DNA of 44,480 nucleotides, from contig JAQGNY010000030.1 of assembly GCA_028293825.1 (NCBI GenBank), forward strand, positions 1 through 44,480, in the 5' to 3' direction. Of this stretch, positions 8,437 through 17,300 are shown one piece after another. The stretch comes from Verrucomicrobiaceae bacterium (lineage in GTDB: Bacteria; Pseudomonadota; Gammaproteobacteria; Pseudomonadales; CAMLJR01). A program made the position numbers and the translations under genes. Each line of letters starts with the position of its first letter. The stretch's first letter is position 1. The notes beneath the pieces are model-generated. The model was not told the origin of the DNA and ran no database searches. It worked only from the letters and a program-made list of their open reading frames with translations.

Positions 8437-11277
8437 ATGAATTCAAAAAACACAGAATTTTTAGACGCAACAAAAAAACAGCAATTACAAGCACGAAAAT
8501 TTAAACAAAAAACGCTTACCGCAATTATCGCCAGTCTCACCGTAATCGCCTCTGGTTACAGCTACGCTCAACAGAAAAGTGTCGATGAATTGCGCGCGGA
8601 AAGTTCGCGCCTGAAAGAGTTGTTGGAAAAAAATGAGCAACAGCTTAACGAGGCTGAAAAAAACCAACAATCGAATGCGGTGATTGCGGAAAAATCGGCC
8701 GCCGACACCAAACTCGGTCGAGTAGTCGTGCGTAGTGCGCGTACTCGCCTAGTAGCGGAGCACGACGTTCCGCAATCGTCTTCAGTGGTAACGGGTGTTG
8801 AACTCAATCGCGAATTAAGCCTTGATTTAGGTGCGATAACACGCCGCGCCTCTAACATTCAATTCAACCAAAACAATACGCGCGGCGGTTCGCTCTCCAT
8901 TCGCGGCTTGGGCAAACGCGCCTTTACCGAAACACAAGACCCCAGCGTTGGCCTGATCGTCGACAACGTTCCATACGGGCTGACTGAATTAGGAAATTTC
9001 GATTTTTACGATATCGATTCGGTCGATATTTTGCGCGGACCGCGCGGCACCGAAGGCGGGCTTAGCGCCAGCGCCGGTGTAGTAAACCTCAACACTAAGC
9101 GCCCCTCGTTCACACCGAGTTCGGATTTTCAATTGGTATACGGACAACGCGATGCAGTCATTGCGAAAGCAAACCTCGGCGGCACCGTAATCGATGATCT
9201 GCTCGCTTGGCGCGGTTCATTTATCGCCGATCATGGACGCGGCTTTTACTCAAGCGGCTATGACAGCAACAATAGTTTTTATAATCACAACCGCATTGCC
9301 GGGCGCGTGCAATTTTTATTAACGCCGACCAATGCTTTATCGGCGCGCTTAATTGTCGATTTGGAACCGAAAGCACCGCAATTGGAAAATGGCCTCACGC
9401 GCTTTCACGATCAGCCTTATCAATTTGCCAATGGCTTTTTGACCGATCCGAACGGCACCACGGCTCACGCGAAACTGGCCGGCTTTATCGACAAACTTGG
9501 ACCGACCGGTGTATTTACGCCGGGCCGCGATTTACTGCTCAATCGTACTTACGCGTCCAATCGCGCCATCAGCAATCCGTACACGCTGGCTGATTACAAC
9601 AGCAATCAATTATTGCAAAACGAAAACCAGGGTCAGACTGTATCCAATAAAGGCGCATCGCTTGAAGTCGATTACGACACCGGCGCCGGTTCACTCGCGT
9701 CGATTACCGCCTGGCATACATTCACATTCGACGCGCACAACGACGAAGGCACGCCATTCGATATCAGTAAAAACGGCGGTGGCGGTGTTTACTACAAACA
9801 ATACAGCCAGGAGTTTCGCTTCGATTCGAAAGTGGGCAACCTACTCGACTATCGCGTCGGCGCAATATTTTTAGGCACCGAAGATACGATTGAATCGAGA
9901 ACCGGCTGGGGCTCCGACGCCGGCGCATGGTTTGCTACTAATGCGCAATACACCACGCTGGAACGCATTGCCGGTACGAATCGCGGCTCTGGTATCGCGC
10001 TGTTGAGCGACTCGCTGAACGATGCTTACACCTACGGCGCGAGCTTAGTCGATACGTCGAGCAGTTCGGTGTACAGCAAACTCACCTGGCATTTAACAGA
10101 CCGCGCAAATGTCGATACGGGCTTGCGCTTCACGCACGAAAATCGCTCGACGAAAGACATCAAATATATCGCCGCTAATGGCACCGCGGCCAACCTTGAT
10201 CCTGTAGCCGTACGCGGCGTTGCCACCGGCGGGTTTGCCTCCGACGCGTCGGGCAAGCTGCTGACTACCAACACACCTTATCAATTAGCGCTTGCCGATG
10301 CCGTTGCGAAGAAATATTACGGCGTAGCGGATTACGCGGCGTTAAGCGACGGCCAAAAATCGCAGGTGGCGGCAGCGAAAGCATTGCGCGCCGGTCAACT
10401 TGGCGTGCTTAGCAATGGCATCACGAGCTATTACGACGATAATTTATTTACCGCGCTGGTGAGCCCAAGCTACAAAATAACCGATGACGAAACTGCCTAT
10501 GTGTCGTGGCAATACGGCGAAAAATCGGGCTCGGCACTTAACGTCAATTTCGCCAGCGCCAAAGTGAAGCCGGAAAAAACCAACTCGTTTGAACTCGGAT
10601 TGAAATCCAATTTGTTAAATCAGACGTTAATCCTCAACACCGATATCTACTACATGGATATCCGCGACTATCAATCGGCAGTGCGTGTGGTTGATGATTT
10701 CACTACCGCAACAAATATCGGAAATGGACAATTAATTCCTGTTGCCTATGTGACGGCGCAAGGCAACGTCAAACGCGTTAGCGGTAAAGGCTGGGAAAAC
10801 GATCTGTTCTATTCGGGAATTCCATTTACCACGTTGCGCGTCTCTGCCGCTTACACCGACGCGCATTATGTCGACTTCAAAAACGCAGCGTTCCCCGACG
10901 AGCAAGCGTATTTATCGACACCGGAAAAACCCTACACCGATCAAAGCGGAAAACAGTTACCCGGCGTTTCGCGTTGGACCGGTAATTTGAGTGCAGAATA
11001 CCGACATCCGATCTTCGACGATAAATCGTTTCATAGTAGCTTTAGCACCAACTTTTTTTCGCGCTACAACAACACCGACAATTTATCGGATTACGGCTGG
11101 CTTGGCGGCGGCTCGCAGAGCGATGCGTCCATCGGACTCACAACCAAAAGCGATTTCGATATCAGTCTGATTGCAAAAAATTTATTCGACAATCGCAAGC
11201 ATGAGACCGGCTGGAATAGCTATTCTCCCTACCCTTACCCGCGCTGGCTCGGAATCAGTTTGAGCGGAAAGCTCTAG
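8437..11277 (+). CDS. TonB-dependent receptor 2 with N-terminal coiled coil
   Basis: A 946-residue paralogue of the preceding receptor. The signal peptide covers about residues 1-44 (ending SYA). It is followed by a coiled coil whose Leu residues fall at 52, 59, 62/63 and 70, almost the same register as in receptor 1, and then a TonB box (LGRVVVRS, 93-100). Plug motifs include SLSIRGLG, DPSVGLIVDNV and VDILRGPRGT. The barrel carries the shared block DAGAWFATN and the helical loop signature KKYYGVADYAALS. It ends SLSGKL, without a terminal Phe. The upstream 290 bases are AT-rich and hold a separate promoter. The tandem arrangement with receptor 1 points to local duplication followed by divergence, mainly in the barrel loops. 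Confidence 0.93.
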   Translation: MNSKNTEFLDATKKQQLQARKFKQKTLTAIIASLTVIASGYSYAQQKSVDELRAESSRLKELLEKNEQQLNEAEKNQQSNAVIAEKSAADTKLGRVVVRSARTRLVAEHDVPQSSSVVTGVELNRELSLDLGAITRRASNIQFNQNNTRGGSLSIRGLGKRAFTETQDPSVGLIVDNVPYGLTELGNFDFYDIDSVDILRGPRGTEGGLSASAGVVNLNTKRPSFTPSSDFQLVYGQRDAVIAKANLGGTVIDDLLAWRGSFIADHGRGFYSSGYDSNNSFYNHNRIAGRVQFLLTPTNALSARLIVDLEPKAPQLENGLTRFHDQPYQFANGFLTDPNGTTAHAKLAGFIDKLGPTGVFTPGRDLLLNRTYASNRAISNPYTLADYNSNQLLQNENQGQTVSNKGASLEVDYDTGAGSLASITAWHTFTFDAHNDEGTPFDISKNGGGGVYYKQYSQEFRFDSKVGNLLDYRVGAIFLGTEDTIESRTGWGSDAGAWFATNAQYTTLERIAGTNRGSGIALLSDSLNDAYTYGASLVDTSSSSVYSKLTWHLTDRANVDTGLRFTHENRSTKDIKYIAANGTAANLDPVAVRGVATGGFASDASGKLLTTNTPYQLALADAVAKKYYGVADYAALSDGQKSQVAAAKALRAGQLGVLSNGITSYYDDNLFTALVSPSYKITDDETAYVSWQYGEKSGSALNVNFASAKVKPEKTNSFELGLKSNLLNQTLILNTDIYYMDIRDYQSAVRVVDDFTTATNIGNGQLIPVAYVTAQGNVKRVSGKGWENDLFYSGIPFTTLRVSAAYTDAHYVDFKNAAFPDEQAYLSTPEKPYTDQSGKQLPGVSRWTGNLSAEYRHPIFDDKSFHSSFSTNFFSRYNNTDNLSDYGWLGGGSQSDASIGLTTKSDFDISLIAKNLFDNRKHETGWNSYSPYPYPRWLGISLSGKL

Positions 11278-11315
11278 CAAAATGCGAAGTACAATTTCAA
11301 TTAGCACTGTTAAAT

Positions 11316-11352
11316 AAAAAAGGCGCGAATATTTTTTATTCGCGCCTTTTTT
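11316..11352. terminator. Bidirectional terminator between convergent receptors
   Basis: A long perfect stem (11316-11330 with 11338-11352) contains the core GGCGCG, with A6 on the left arm and T6 on the right. It lies between the stops of receptors 2 and 3 and can terminate transcription from both sides. Confidence 0.92.
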
Positions 11353-11372
11353 AATCCACTACATAAAATTAA

Positions 11373-14174
11373 CTACAGCTTAAATGTCGCCGTTGCTCCC
11401 ACCCAACGCGGATAGCTTGGAATAAACGTGTTCCAATTCGACAGATAACCATAATCAACATCGAACAAGTTCTTGACCACGAGATTCAGATCGAAAAACC
11501 CATCCTTGCGACCGAGGCCAACGCCAAAATCGGTCAATCCATACGAGTCGACCACCGCATAGCGCGATAGCGACGGATCGGCATTAAATTCACCTGTGTA
11601 GTGATAATTAATATTCGTGTGAGCTTCCCAGTTCTGTGAAATCGAATGAACAAATTCGCCGGAAAGATTGAACGTCAAACGCGGAGAGTTCGGCAACATT
11701 TTTCCGGTCGCATCGAAGTACGGAGTGCCGACGCCATCATTCAGCTCTGCCGGTTTCGCGAGGAACTCGAAATCCTTGTATCTGGCTTCGTTGTACGCGC
11801 CGGCAAAACGCAGTGTCGTAAATGGAATACCGGAATAACCGACATCCAATTCAAAACCCTTAATTTGAACCTTCGGCACATTACCCAAACCGGCGCTATA
11901 CGCCGCTCTATTATCAGCGTTAGCGATCGTTTGTGCTTCGTCATAAAAATACATCGACTGCTGAAAATCTTTGATGTTATTGACGAACACATCGGCATTG
12001 ATAACTAAGGTTCTATCCAGCAACACGGTTTTTAAACCGAGTTCGTAGGCATCGCTTTTTTCCGGTTTCACCAGCAACGATTTACCGCCATTGATAGTGG
12101 CACCGATAATCTGCGACCCGCCGGATTTTTCACCGTGACGCCACGACAGATAACCCGTGTAATTGTCATTGAATTTATAGCTGGGAATAATATTAAACGT
12201 CGGCAACACTTTATTGAACGATTCGGCATCGATGTTTTGATACAGCGTGCCAAGTTGCGCCAAGCGAATCGTCTTCGCATCCGCGACCTGACGCTTCTGC
12301 ACGGCGCTGAGTGCTGCGTAATTGGCCGCGCCAAAATATTTTTTTGCAACGCTATCGGCCAGCGCTAGTTGCTCGGCATTATTGATCGCGAGATTGCCAG
12401 TAGCATCGTTATTAAATCCGCCGAGCTGCACATTATTAACCGCTGCTGGATTTAGATCCGAGCCATAACCCTGATCGACAACAAAACTCTGCGAGTTATT
12501 ATCGTGGCGAATTTCCTGTGTCAGTCTCAGGCCGGTACTGACAGTGAACGGATCGGTGAAATGCCAGTTAATATTTCCGTATACCGCGGGACTGGTGCTG
12601 GTGAAATTATCGGTACGGCGAGTGATTAACCGCTCCAATGAATTTTGCATAATCACTTGCCCGCTGGTGGTCGTATCCAGGCGCGCGTACTGCGTGTCGT
12701 TGGCATAGTACGCGCCGGCGTCAGAGCCCTTCTCACCCGCTTCACTTTGATAATCGGAATCGGTCTTCAGGAAATATAAGCCCGCTTGGTAATCGATAAA
12801 ATTACCGAGCGGCGAATTGATGCGGAATTCCTGACTCAACTGGGTGTAGTCGACAATCGCGCAACTCGACCCGCGGCGATTGATATTAAACACCGTGACC
12901 TCTCCGTTTTCGCATTCCCATGTGTAGTTTTTGTAAGCAGAAATAGAAGTCAGCGTGAAATTATCGACATCCCACGTCAAATTAGCGGAAGCACCTTTGG
13001 TTCCAAAATTTGAACGCAGCTGAAGATTGCGATTGATTTCATCGGCCAGATAATCCGTGGTGTTGTAATTGGCTTCACGCGTAAACCAGCGCCGACTTAA
13101 TTTACCGACAGGTTGATTGGCCTGATTGACCGCTTTACCCGTATCGTAATAGTCGGGCGTCGCACGGTTGTAATTTAAATAGGTATCGGACAGCTCTCGA
13201 CCAACCGGCGCATAATCCAAACTGATGCGCGCGCTGAAATTGGTGGTGGGCGTCGCTAAAAATTGCAAACGTCCGTACGTTAAATCCCGGTTTTGATACG
13301 TGTAGTTTTTGTTGTAGATATTTTTATACGGGCCGTCTTCTTGGTCGCGATAAAACGTACCGCGCCACGCGAGCTTATCTTCGATAATCGGGCCGCCGAA
13401 CACTGCTTTGGTATCGAGCGTATTCCAATCGCCATAGGTGACCGAAGCCCAGGCTTCGGGTGTGAAGCTCGGTGATTTGGTGACGATATTAATTCCGCCT
13501 AAATTTGAGTTCTTACCGCCCAATGTTCCCAACGGACCGCGTGTCACTTCCACCGATTCCAGATCAATTAAATTAATGCCAGTCGCAAATGAAGGCGATG
13601 CGTAACTGACACCATCCGCCGTGATGCCCACGCTAGGATCGATGGCATCGCCTGACGCCACCGAGAGACCGACGCCACGAATCGCCAAACTGAATGTGCG
13701 CGGGTTACCGGGCGATTGGTTAACATTCCCCAACCGCTTCAAAATGCTCGGTAAGTTAACGGACTCTAATGCTTGTAATTCATCGCCACTAACGGCGGAA
13801 ATCGATAACGGCGTGTCTTGATAACCTTCTAATTCATTGCGACGCCGCGCTTTAACAACAACTTTCCCAAGACTAGTCGCCTCGTTTTTAGAACGCGCGG
13901 TCTCAGCGATGGGCTCCTGTATTTTAGTAGCGGAGGGCTGTGGTTCGGCGACCGTTTTACCGGATCGCAAGAACTCGACTTCTTGCTTCAAGCGAATAAC
14001 TTCAGCTTGCAACTCCGCGTTGGTCTTCGGATCATCGGCAGCATGCAATGGAGCGGACGCGAATACGGAAACGCCGCCAAGAATGCTAAGCGCGAGAGCC
14101 GATGGGCGAAGAGTTAGTGCACGCTGTCGTGCATTGAAATTAGAAATATTTAAACGATAAAATATATTGCTCAT
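11373..14174 (-). CDS. TonB-dependent receptor 3 with N-terminal coiled coil
   Basis: A 933-residue member of the same receptor subfamily, convergent with receptor 2. The signal peptide covers about residues 1-45 (ending LHA). The coiled coil has heptad positions L55, V59, L62, V66 and L69. An acidic, Pro-containing linker leads to the TonB box SLGKVVVKA. Plug motifs are LAIRGVG, DPSVGITADGV and VEVTRGPLGT. The barrel has the shared block SDAGAYYAN and the loop signature KKYFGAANYAALS, and ends TATFKL. It is transcribed divergently from the DUF6607-type gene, with 353 bases between them, so the two may share regulatory sequence. The substrate is unknown. Confidence 0.93.
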   Translation of the reverse strand: MSNIFYRLNISNFNARQRALTLRPSALALSILGGVSVFASAPLHAADDPKTNAELQAEVIRLKQEVEFLRSGKTVAEPQPSATKIQEPIAETARSKNEATSLGKVVVKARRRNELEGYQDTPLSISAVSGDELQALESVNLPSILKRLGNVNQSPGNPRTFSLAIRGVGLSVASGDAIDPSVGITADGVSYASPSFATGINLIDLESVEVTRGPLGTLGGKNSNLGGINIVTKSPSFTPEAWASVTYGDWNTLDTKAVFGGPIIEDKLAWRGTFYRDQEDGPYKNIYNKNYTYQNRDLTYGRLQFLATPTTNFSARISLDYAPVGRELSDTYLNYNRATPDYYDTGKAVNQANQPVGKLSRRWFTREANYNTTDYLADEINRNLQLRSNFGTKGASANLTWDVDNFTLTSISAYKNYTWECENGEVTVFNINRRGSSCAIVDYTQLSQEFRINSPLGNFIDYQAGLYFLKTDSDYQSEAGEKGSDAGAYYANDTQYARLDTTTSGQVIMQNSLERLITRRTDNFTSTSPAVYGNINWHFTDPFTVSTGLRLTQEIRHDNNSQSFVVDQGYGSDLNPAAVNNVQLGGFNNDATGNLAINNAEQLALADSVAKKYFGAANYAALSAVQKRQVADAKTIRLAQLGTLYQNIDAESFNKVLPTFNIIPSYKFNDNYTGYLSWRHGEKSGGSQIIGATINGGKSLLVKPEKSDAYELGLKTVLLDRTLVINADVFVNNIKDFQQSMYFYDEAQTIANADNRAAYSAGLGNVPKVQIKGFELDVGYSGIPFTTLRFAGAYNEARYKDFEFLAKPAELNDGVGTPYFDATGKMLPNSPRLTFNLSGEFVHSISQNWEAHTNINYHYTGEFNADPSLSRYAVVDSYGLTDFGVGLGRKDGFFDLNLVVKNLFDVDYGYLSNWNTFIPSYPRWVGATATFKL

Positions 14175-14527
14175 TATAATTCCTCAGGCATTAGCAAATA
14201 ACAAATTGCAATGCCTGATGGCAAAAAACACGCCATACATTTTTAAATAAAGTTATTCCTCCCCGTAGTTAAAAATCATCGTAAATAATGCATCAAATAA
14301 AAAATAGCACCCTTTAAACAAATTAAAATTTGTTAGAATCTTGCTGATTTAAAGGCACTAAAAAAACTATTGTTACTAACCTGCGTGCAATCGGTCAGTA
14401 TAAAAACTTACTACCTTTTCTGCTCAACAAGTATTTTTAGTTATCCAAAATTAACTCAGTGTGAGATAGCCGCTATTGAGCTCCATACTTGTTACCATAG
14501 TTAGAAATACATTCCAGGAGCGTGCCC
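14175..14527. other. Divergent promoter region between receptor 3 and the DUF6607-type gene
   Basis: About 350 AT-rich bases with no coding signal separate two divergent genes, so both promoters must lie here. A TTCCTCAGG stretch near 14180 supplies, on the minus strand, a GAGGAA ribosome binding site for receptor 3. ATTCCAGGAG at 14511-14520 serves the plus-strand gene. I see no clear operator palindrome. Confidence 0.5.
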
Positions 14528-15646
14528 ATGATCCGCAACACTATTTTCGCCGCGAGTATTTTCTTAGCGGCAAATATTACTTTCGCTGCCGATGCTGAAC
14601 AAACGCCAGCAGCGCAACGCTATACATTTTCTTGGTCGCTAACCGCAGATCAGGTAAAGCCACGCGGCGGTACTACTCATGGCGCTGACGTGACACTCGA
14701 TACCAGCGAGTCGCCGGCATGGATAGCGTTGCAAGAAGTGGGGATTAGTGACCTTGAACGCGATCGCCGCGCGATCCTGGCCATGGCTGGGACTTATCGT
14801 GTGACATTCGATTTCCTGGAAACCATTCCATTCGTGGCGCTCGACAAACCTAACGCACCGTATCAATCCTGGGGTACTGAAAAAATTTACGTCGATATCG
14901 ATGACGGCAAATTTATCAGCCTGCTGCATATCTTGGAAATGCACATGGTTGAAGCGGACGGTAAACCAAGTGAGCCTATTGTCGTTAAACACTGGCGGCA
15001 AGATTGGCGTTTTGAACCGAAAGATATTGTGGAGTATGTAGGCAATGATCGCTGGGCAAAACGCTCGTTAAATACGGAAAAAAATCTATGGTCGCAAACG
15101 GTTTATCAAGTTGACGAATCGCCACGTTACGCTGGTGTCGGTCGATGGGAACACAGCGCCGCATTTTCATCGTGGCTCAGTAACGATACTGCGCGCCCTC
15201 TGCCACGACGCGAATGGAGCGTGCGTAAGGATTATCAAGTTTTGCGCGGCACTAATCGCCACACCATCGTGCCGAGCGGATGGGTACAGGAAGAAAATAA
15301 TTTAAAGACCGTGCTTAACGCGCAGCGTCAACTCGATACGACTCGCCCTTATCTTGCTCGTGAATACGGTGTGGGTCGTTACGAGCGTATTCGCGATGAA
15401 GGCTTTGCGGAGGCAGATACTTATTTCGAGCGTACTCGAAGTTTCTGGAAAGAAGTCCGCACGACTTGGGCGGAAAAATTTAAAAAATACACATCGATTA
15501 CGTTACGCGGTCCCGTCGATCAACTGGGATTATTCGAACCATTGTTTACGCAAGCAGATCAGTTGGCGGAAAACCCTAGTGCGGGCGCCGAAAAGAATGC
15601 TGATGTGATTCACTCCGCATTGAGCAATATGGGCGCACCGAATTGA
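14528..15646 (+). CDS. DUF6607-type exported protein
   Basis: A 372-residue protein with a Sec signal peptide (about residues 1-21, ending TFA). I chose the ATG at 14528 over the GTG at 14522 because AGGAG at 14516-14520 is seven bases from the ATG but only one from the GTG. The mature part contains SWSLTADQVKPRGG, a DLERDRRAILAMAG motif, and Trp-rich segments (HWRQDWRFEP, YVGNDRW), which I recognise as the DUF6607 pattern. That family has no established function. It is predicted periplasmic, without further membrane segments. It is divergent from receptor 3, and its terminator is shared with the MBL-fold gene, which suggests a periplasmic accessory role to the receptors; this is inference. 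Confidence 0.65.
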   Translation: MIRNTIFAASIFLAANITFAADAEQTPAAQRYTFSWSLTADQVKPRGGTTHGADVTLDTSESPAWIALQEVGISDLERDRRAILAMAGTYRVTFDFLETIPFVALDKPNAPYQSWGTEKIYVDIDDGKFISLLHILEMHMVEADGKPSEPIVVKHWRQDWRFEPKDIVEYVGNDRWAKRSLNTEKNLWSQTVYQVDESPRYAGVGRWEHSAAFSSWLSNDTARPLPRREWSVRKDYQVLRGTNRHTIVPSGWVQEENNLKTVLNAQRQLDTTRPYLAREYGVGRYERIRDEGFAEADTYFERTRSFWKEVRTTWAEKFKKYTSITLRGPVDQLGLFEPLFTQADQLAENPSAGAEKNADVIHSALSNMGAPN

Positions 15647-15681
15647 TTCGGCTCTCGTTAATTAGTATTCATTAATCCAAA

Positions 15682-15708
15682 GAAAAAGGCGCATTAAGCG
15701 CCTTTTTC
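15682..15708. terminator. Bidirectional terminator
   Basis: A perfect 11-bp stem (GAAAAAGGCGC / GCGCCTTTTTC) with a 5-base loop lies between the convergent DUF6607-type and MBL-fold genes. T-rich sequence follows on both strands. Confidence 0.92.
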
Positions 15709-15733
15709 TTTTTTCAGATAAAACACCTTACTA

Positions 15734-17254
15734 TTAATTTGATGCCGTCTTTTCTCCAATCGCTTCCTGCAAATCGGCAAGCTTAACTACACCGGGTCCG
15801 TGCAATGCAGCAATCTGATTCACATCCAGTTTCAGGCGGCGAATATTGTCGTAAAGATTAACCGAGTAAGGATTTACTGAAGCCGGTCGTGGTGCATTGG
15901 CTGCCAGCGGTGTGTACGCATCGGCTTCGGATAATATTTTCTGCGCCGGCAAATAAACCAACGCGAAGGCATCGTCATGACCGCTGCCGGCAATCTGGTG
16001 CACTTCGATCGGACGCGCTGCATCTTTCAGTACATATTTATCGGTAAAGGTTTCGAACTTAGCTGGACGCTTGGAAGCGGCCAACCGATCGGGATTAATC
16101 GTGCGCGGCGCCGCCCAAATTTTTTCGTAATACGGTTTGTTGAGTTCGTGCGTGACGATTGTCGCGCCTTCATCGACATAGGTGCGCAGGCCGCCGGAAT
16201 GATCGAAGTGTTGATGCGTATTTATTAAATAGGTGATGGGTTTGCCGGGGATTAATTCTTTGGCTTTTGCAATAACAGCCGCAGAGCGCTCTTCGTTAAG
16301 CGGAGCCTCCACCACAACGATGTGATCTTGTTGATCGATTACTAGACTGTGGTGAGTGCCACCGCGCAAATAAAACACACCGGGCGCCAACTCCTCAGAA
16401 GCTACCACAACCTTCGGCGCTTCCGCTTGACTGATCTCCGCGGGCACAGGAATATCCGCGCCCACATTCGCTTTAACTGCCGCCACGTTTAAATCCAGTA
16501 CCGGATAGCCACCCTGCTTACGCAAAATATGCGCGGGAAATGAAACACCACCGAAATCTTTGTAATCGCTGTACGTGTACTCGATCAAGGTGTCACCCAA
16601 CACCGGCGTATCGATCCAGGTTTTAACTTGATCGATTTTATTCTTAGCATTAACCGAACCTTCGTAGTGAATTTTTCCCACGTTGAATTCAATCGTGGCG
16701 CCGCCACCCTCGATCGATTTCTGCGTCGCGTTATTGGCCAGCGCGGCTTTGATAAAGCCCTGCGGTGTAGTCCAAATTTCAGTAATGCGCTCATCCACTG
16801 CCGCCGGTTGTATTTGCGCGGTAGGCGCGGTGCCGGCTGGAGCACCTGCCGGTGGTGCGAGATTCCACGCCAATGCGCCGCTTACATATTGATCCGGCTT
16901 CTGCTCGACCGGAGCGGGTCGTACGCGGCCGGCCTCAATGGTTTGCAGTCGAGTGATCTGCACATGTGCCGCTGGATTTTCGTAATTTATTGTCGCTGTG
17001 TAATTACTCACATCAAATTGTGGCCATGCGGAAGTCGGGCTCGGCGCTTGTCCGAATTGATACCAATGACCGCTACCGGAAAACTCGATCGACTTTAATT
17101 CCGTGACGCTTAATGTCTTTGCCGACGCGTGTAATGCATCGCCATCGCGGCTGCATGCGGATATAACGGCAACCGCCGAAATTGCGGCAACAGCAAGCGC
17201 CAATCGGCGCACGACAAAATAGGGGTTTAGTGAAAAGCTATTTTTAGTGCTCAT
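15734..17254 (-). CDS. MBL-fold metallohydrolase lipoprotein
   Basis: A 506-residue exported protein. Residues 1-33 form a signal peptide ending in a lipobox (VISAC, Cys34), so it should be lipid-anchored. Residues 35 to about 280 form an N-terminal region of unknown function with a Pro/Ala-rich insert. The metallo-beta-lactamase domain follows, with all metal-binding motifs visible: THQHFDH (HxHxDH, near residue 350), GSGHDD, the Asp of SEAD, and LHGPG near the C-terminus. A dinuclear zinc or iron hydrolase is expected. It lies 46 bases downstream of the arylsulfotransferase gene, with a good ribosome binding site (AGAGGAAG), so the two form an operon. The substrate is unknown; a linked role on aryl sulfates or phenolic esters is speculation. 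Confidence 0.85.
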   Translation of the reverse strand: MSTKNSFSLNPYFVVRRLALAVAAISAVAVISACSRDGDALHASAKTLSVTELKSIEFSGSGHWYQFGQAPSPTSAWPQFDVSNYTATINYENPAAHVQITRLQTIEAGRVRPAPVEQKPDQYVSGALAWNLAPPAGAPAGTAPTAQIQPAAVDERITEIWTTPQGFIKAALANNATQKSIEGGGATIEFNVGKIHYEGSVNAKNKIDQVKTWIDTPVLGDTLIEYTYSDYKDFGGVSFPAHILRKQGGYPVLDLNVAAVKANVGADIPVPAEISQAEAPKVVVASEELAPGVFYLRGGTHHSLVIDQQDHIVVVEAPLNEERSAAVIAKAKELIPGKPITYLINTHQHFDHSGGLRTYVDEGATIVTHELNKPYYEKIWAAPRTINPDRLAASKRPAKFETFTDKYVLKDAARPIEVHQIAGSGHDDAFALVYLPAQKILSEADAYTPLAANAPRPASVNPYSVNLYDNIRRLKLDVNQIAALHGPGVVKLADLQEAIGEKTASN

Positions 17255-17300
17255 GTATTCTTCCTCTGAAAATAATTAATTACGCGAACGGGTTAAGTTG

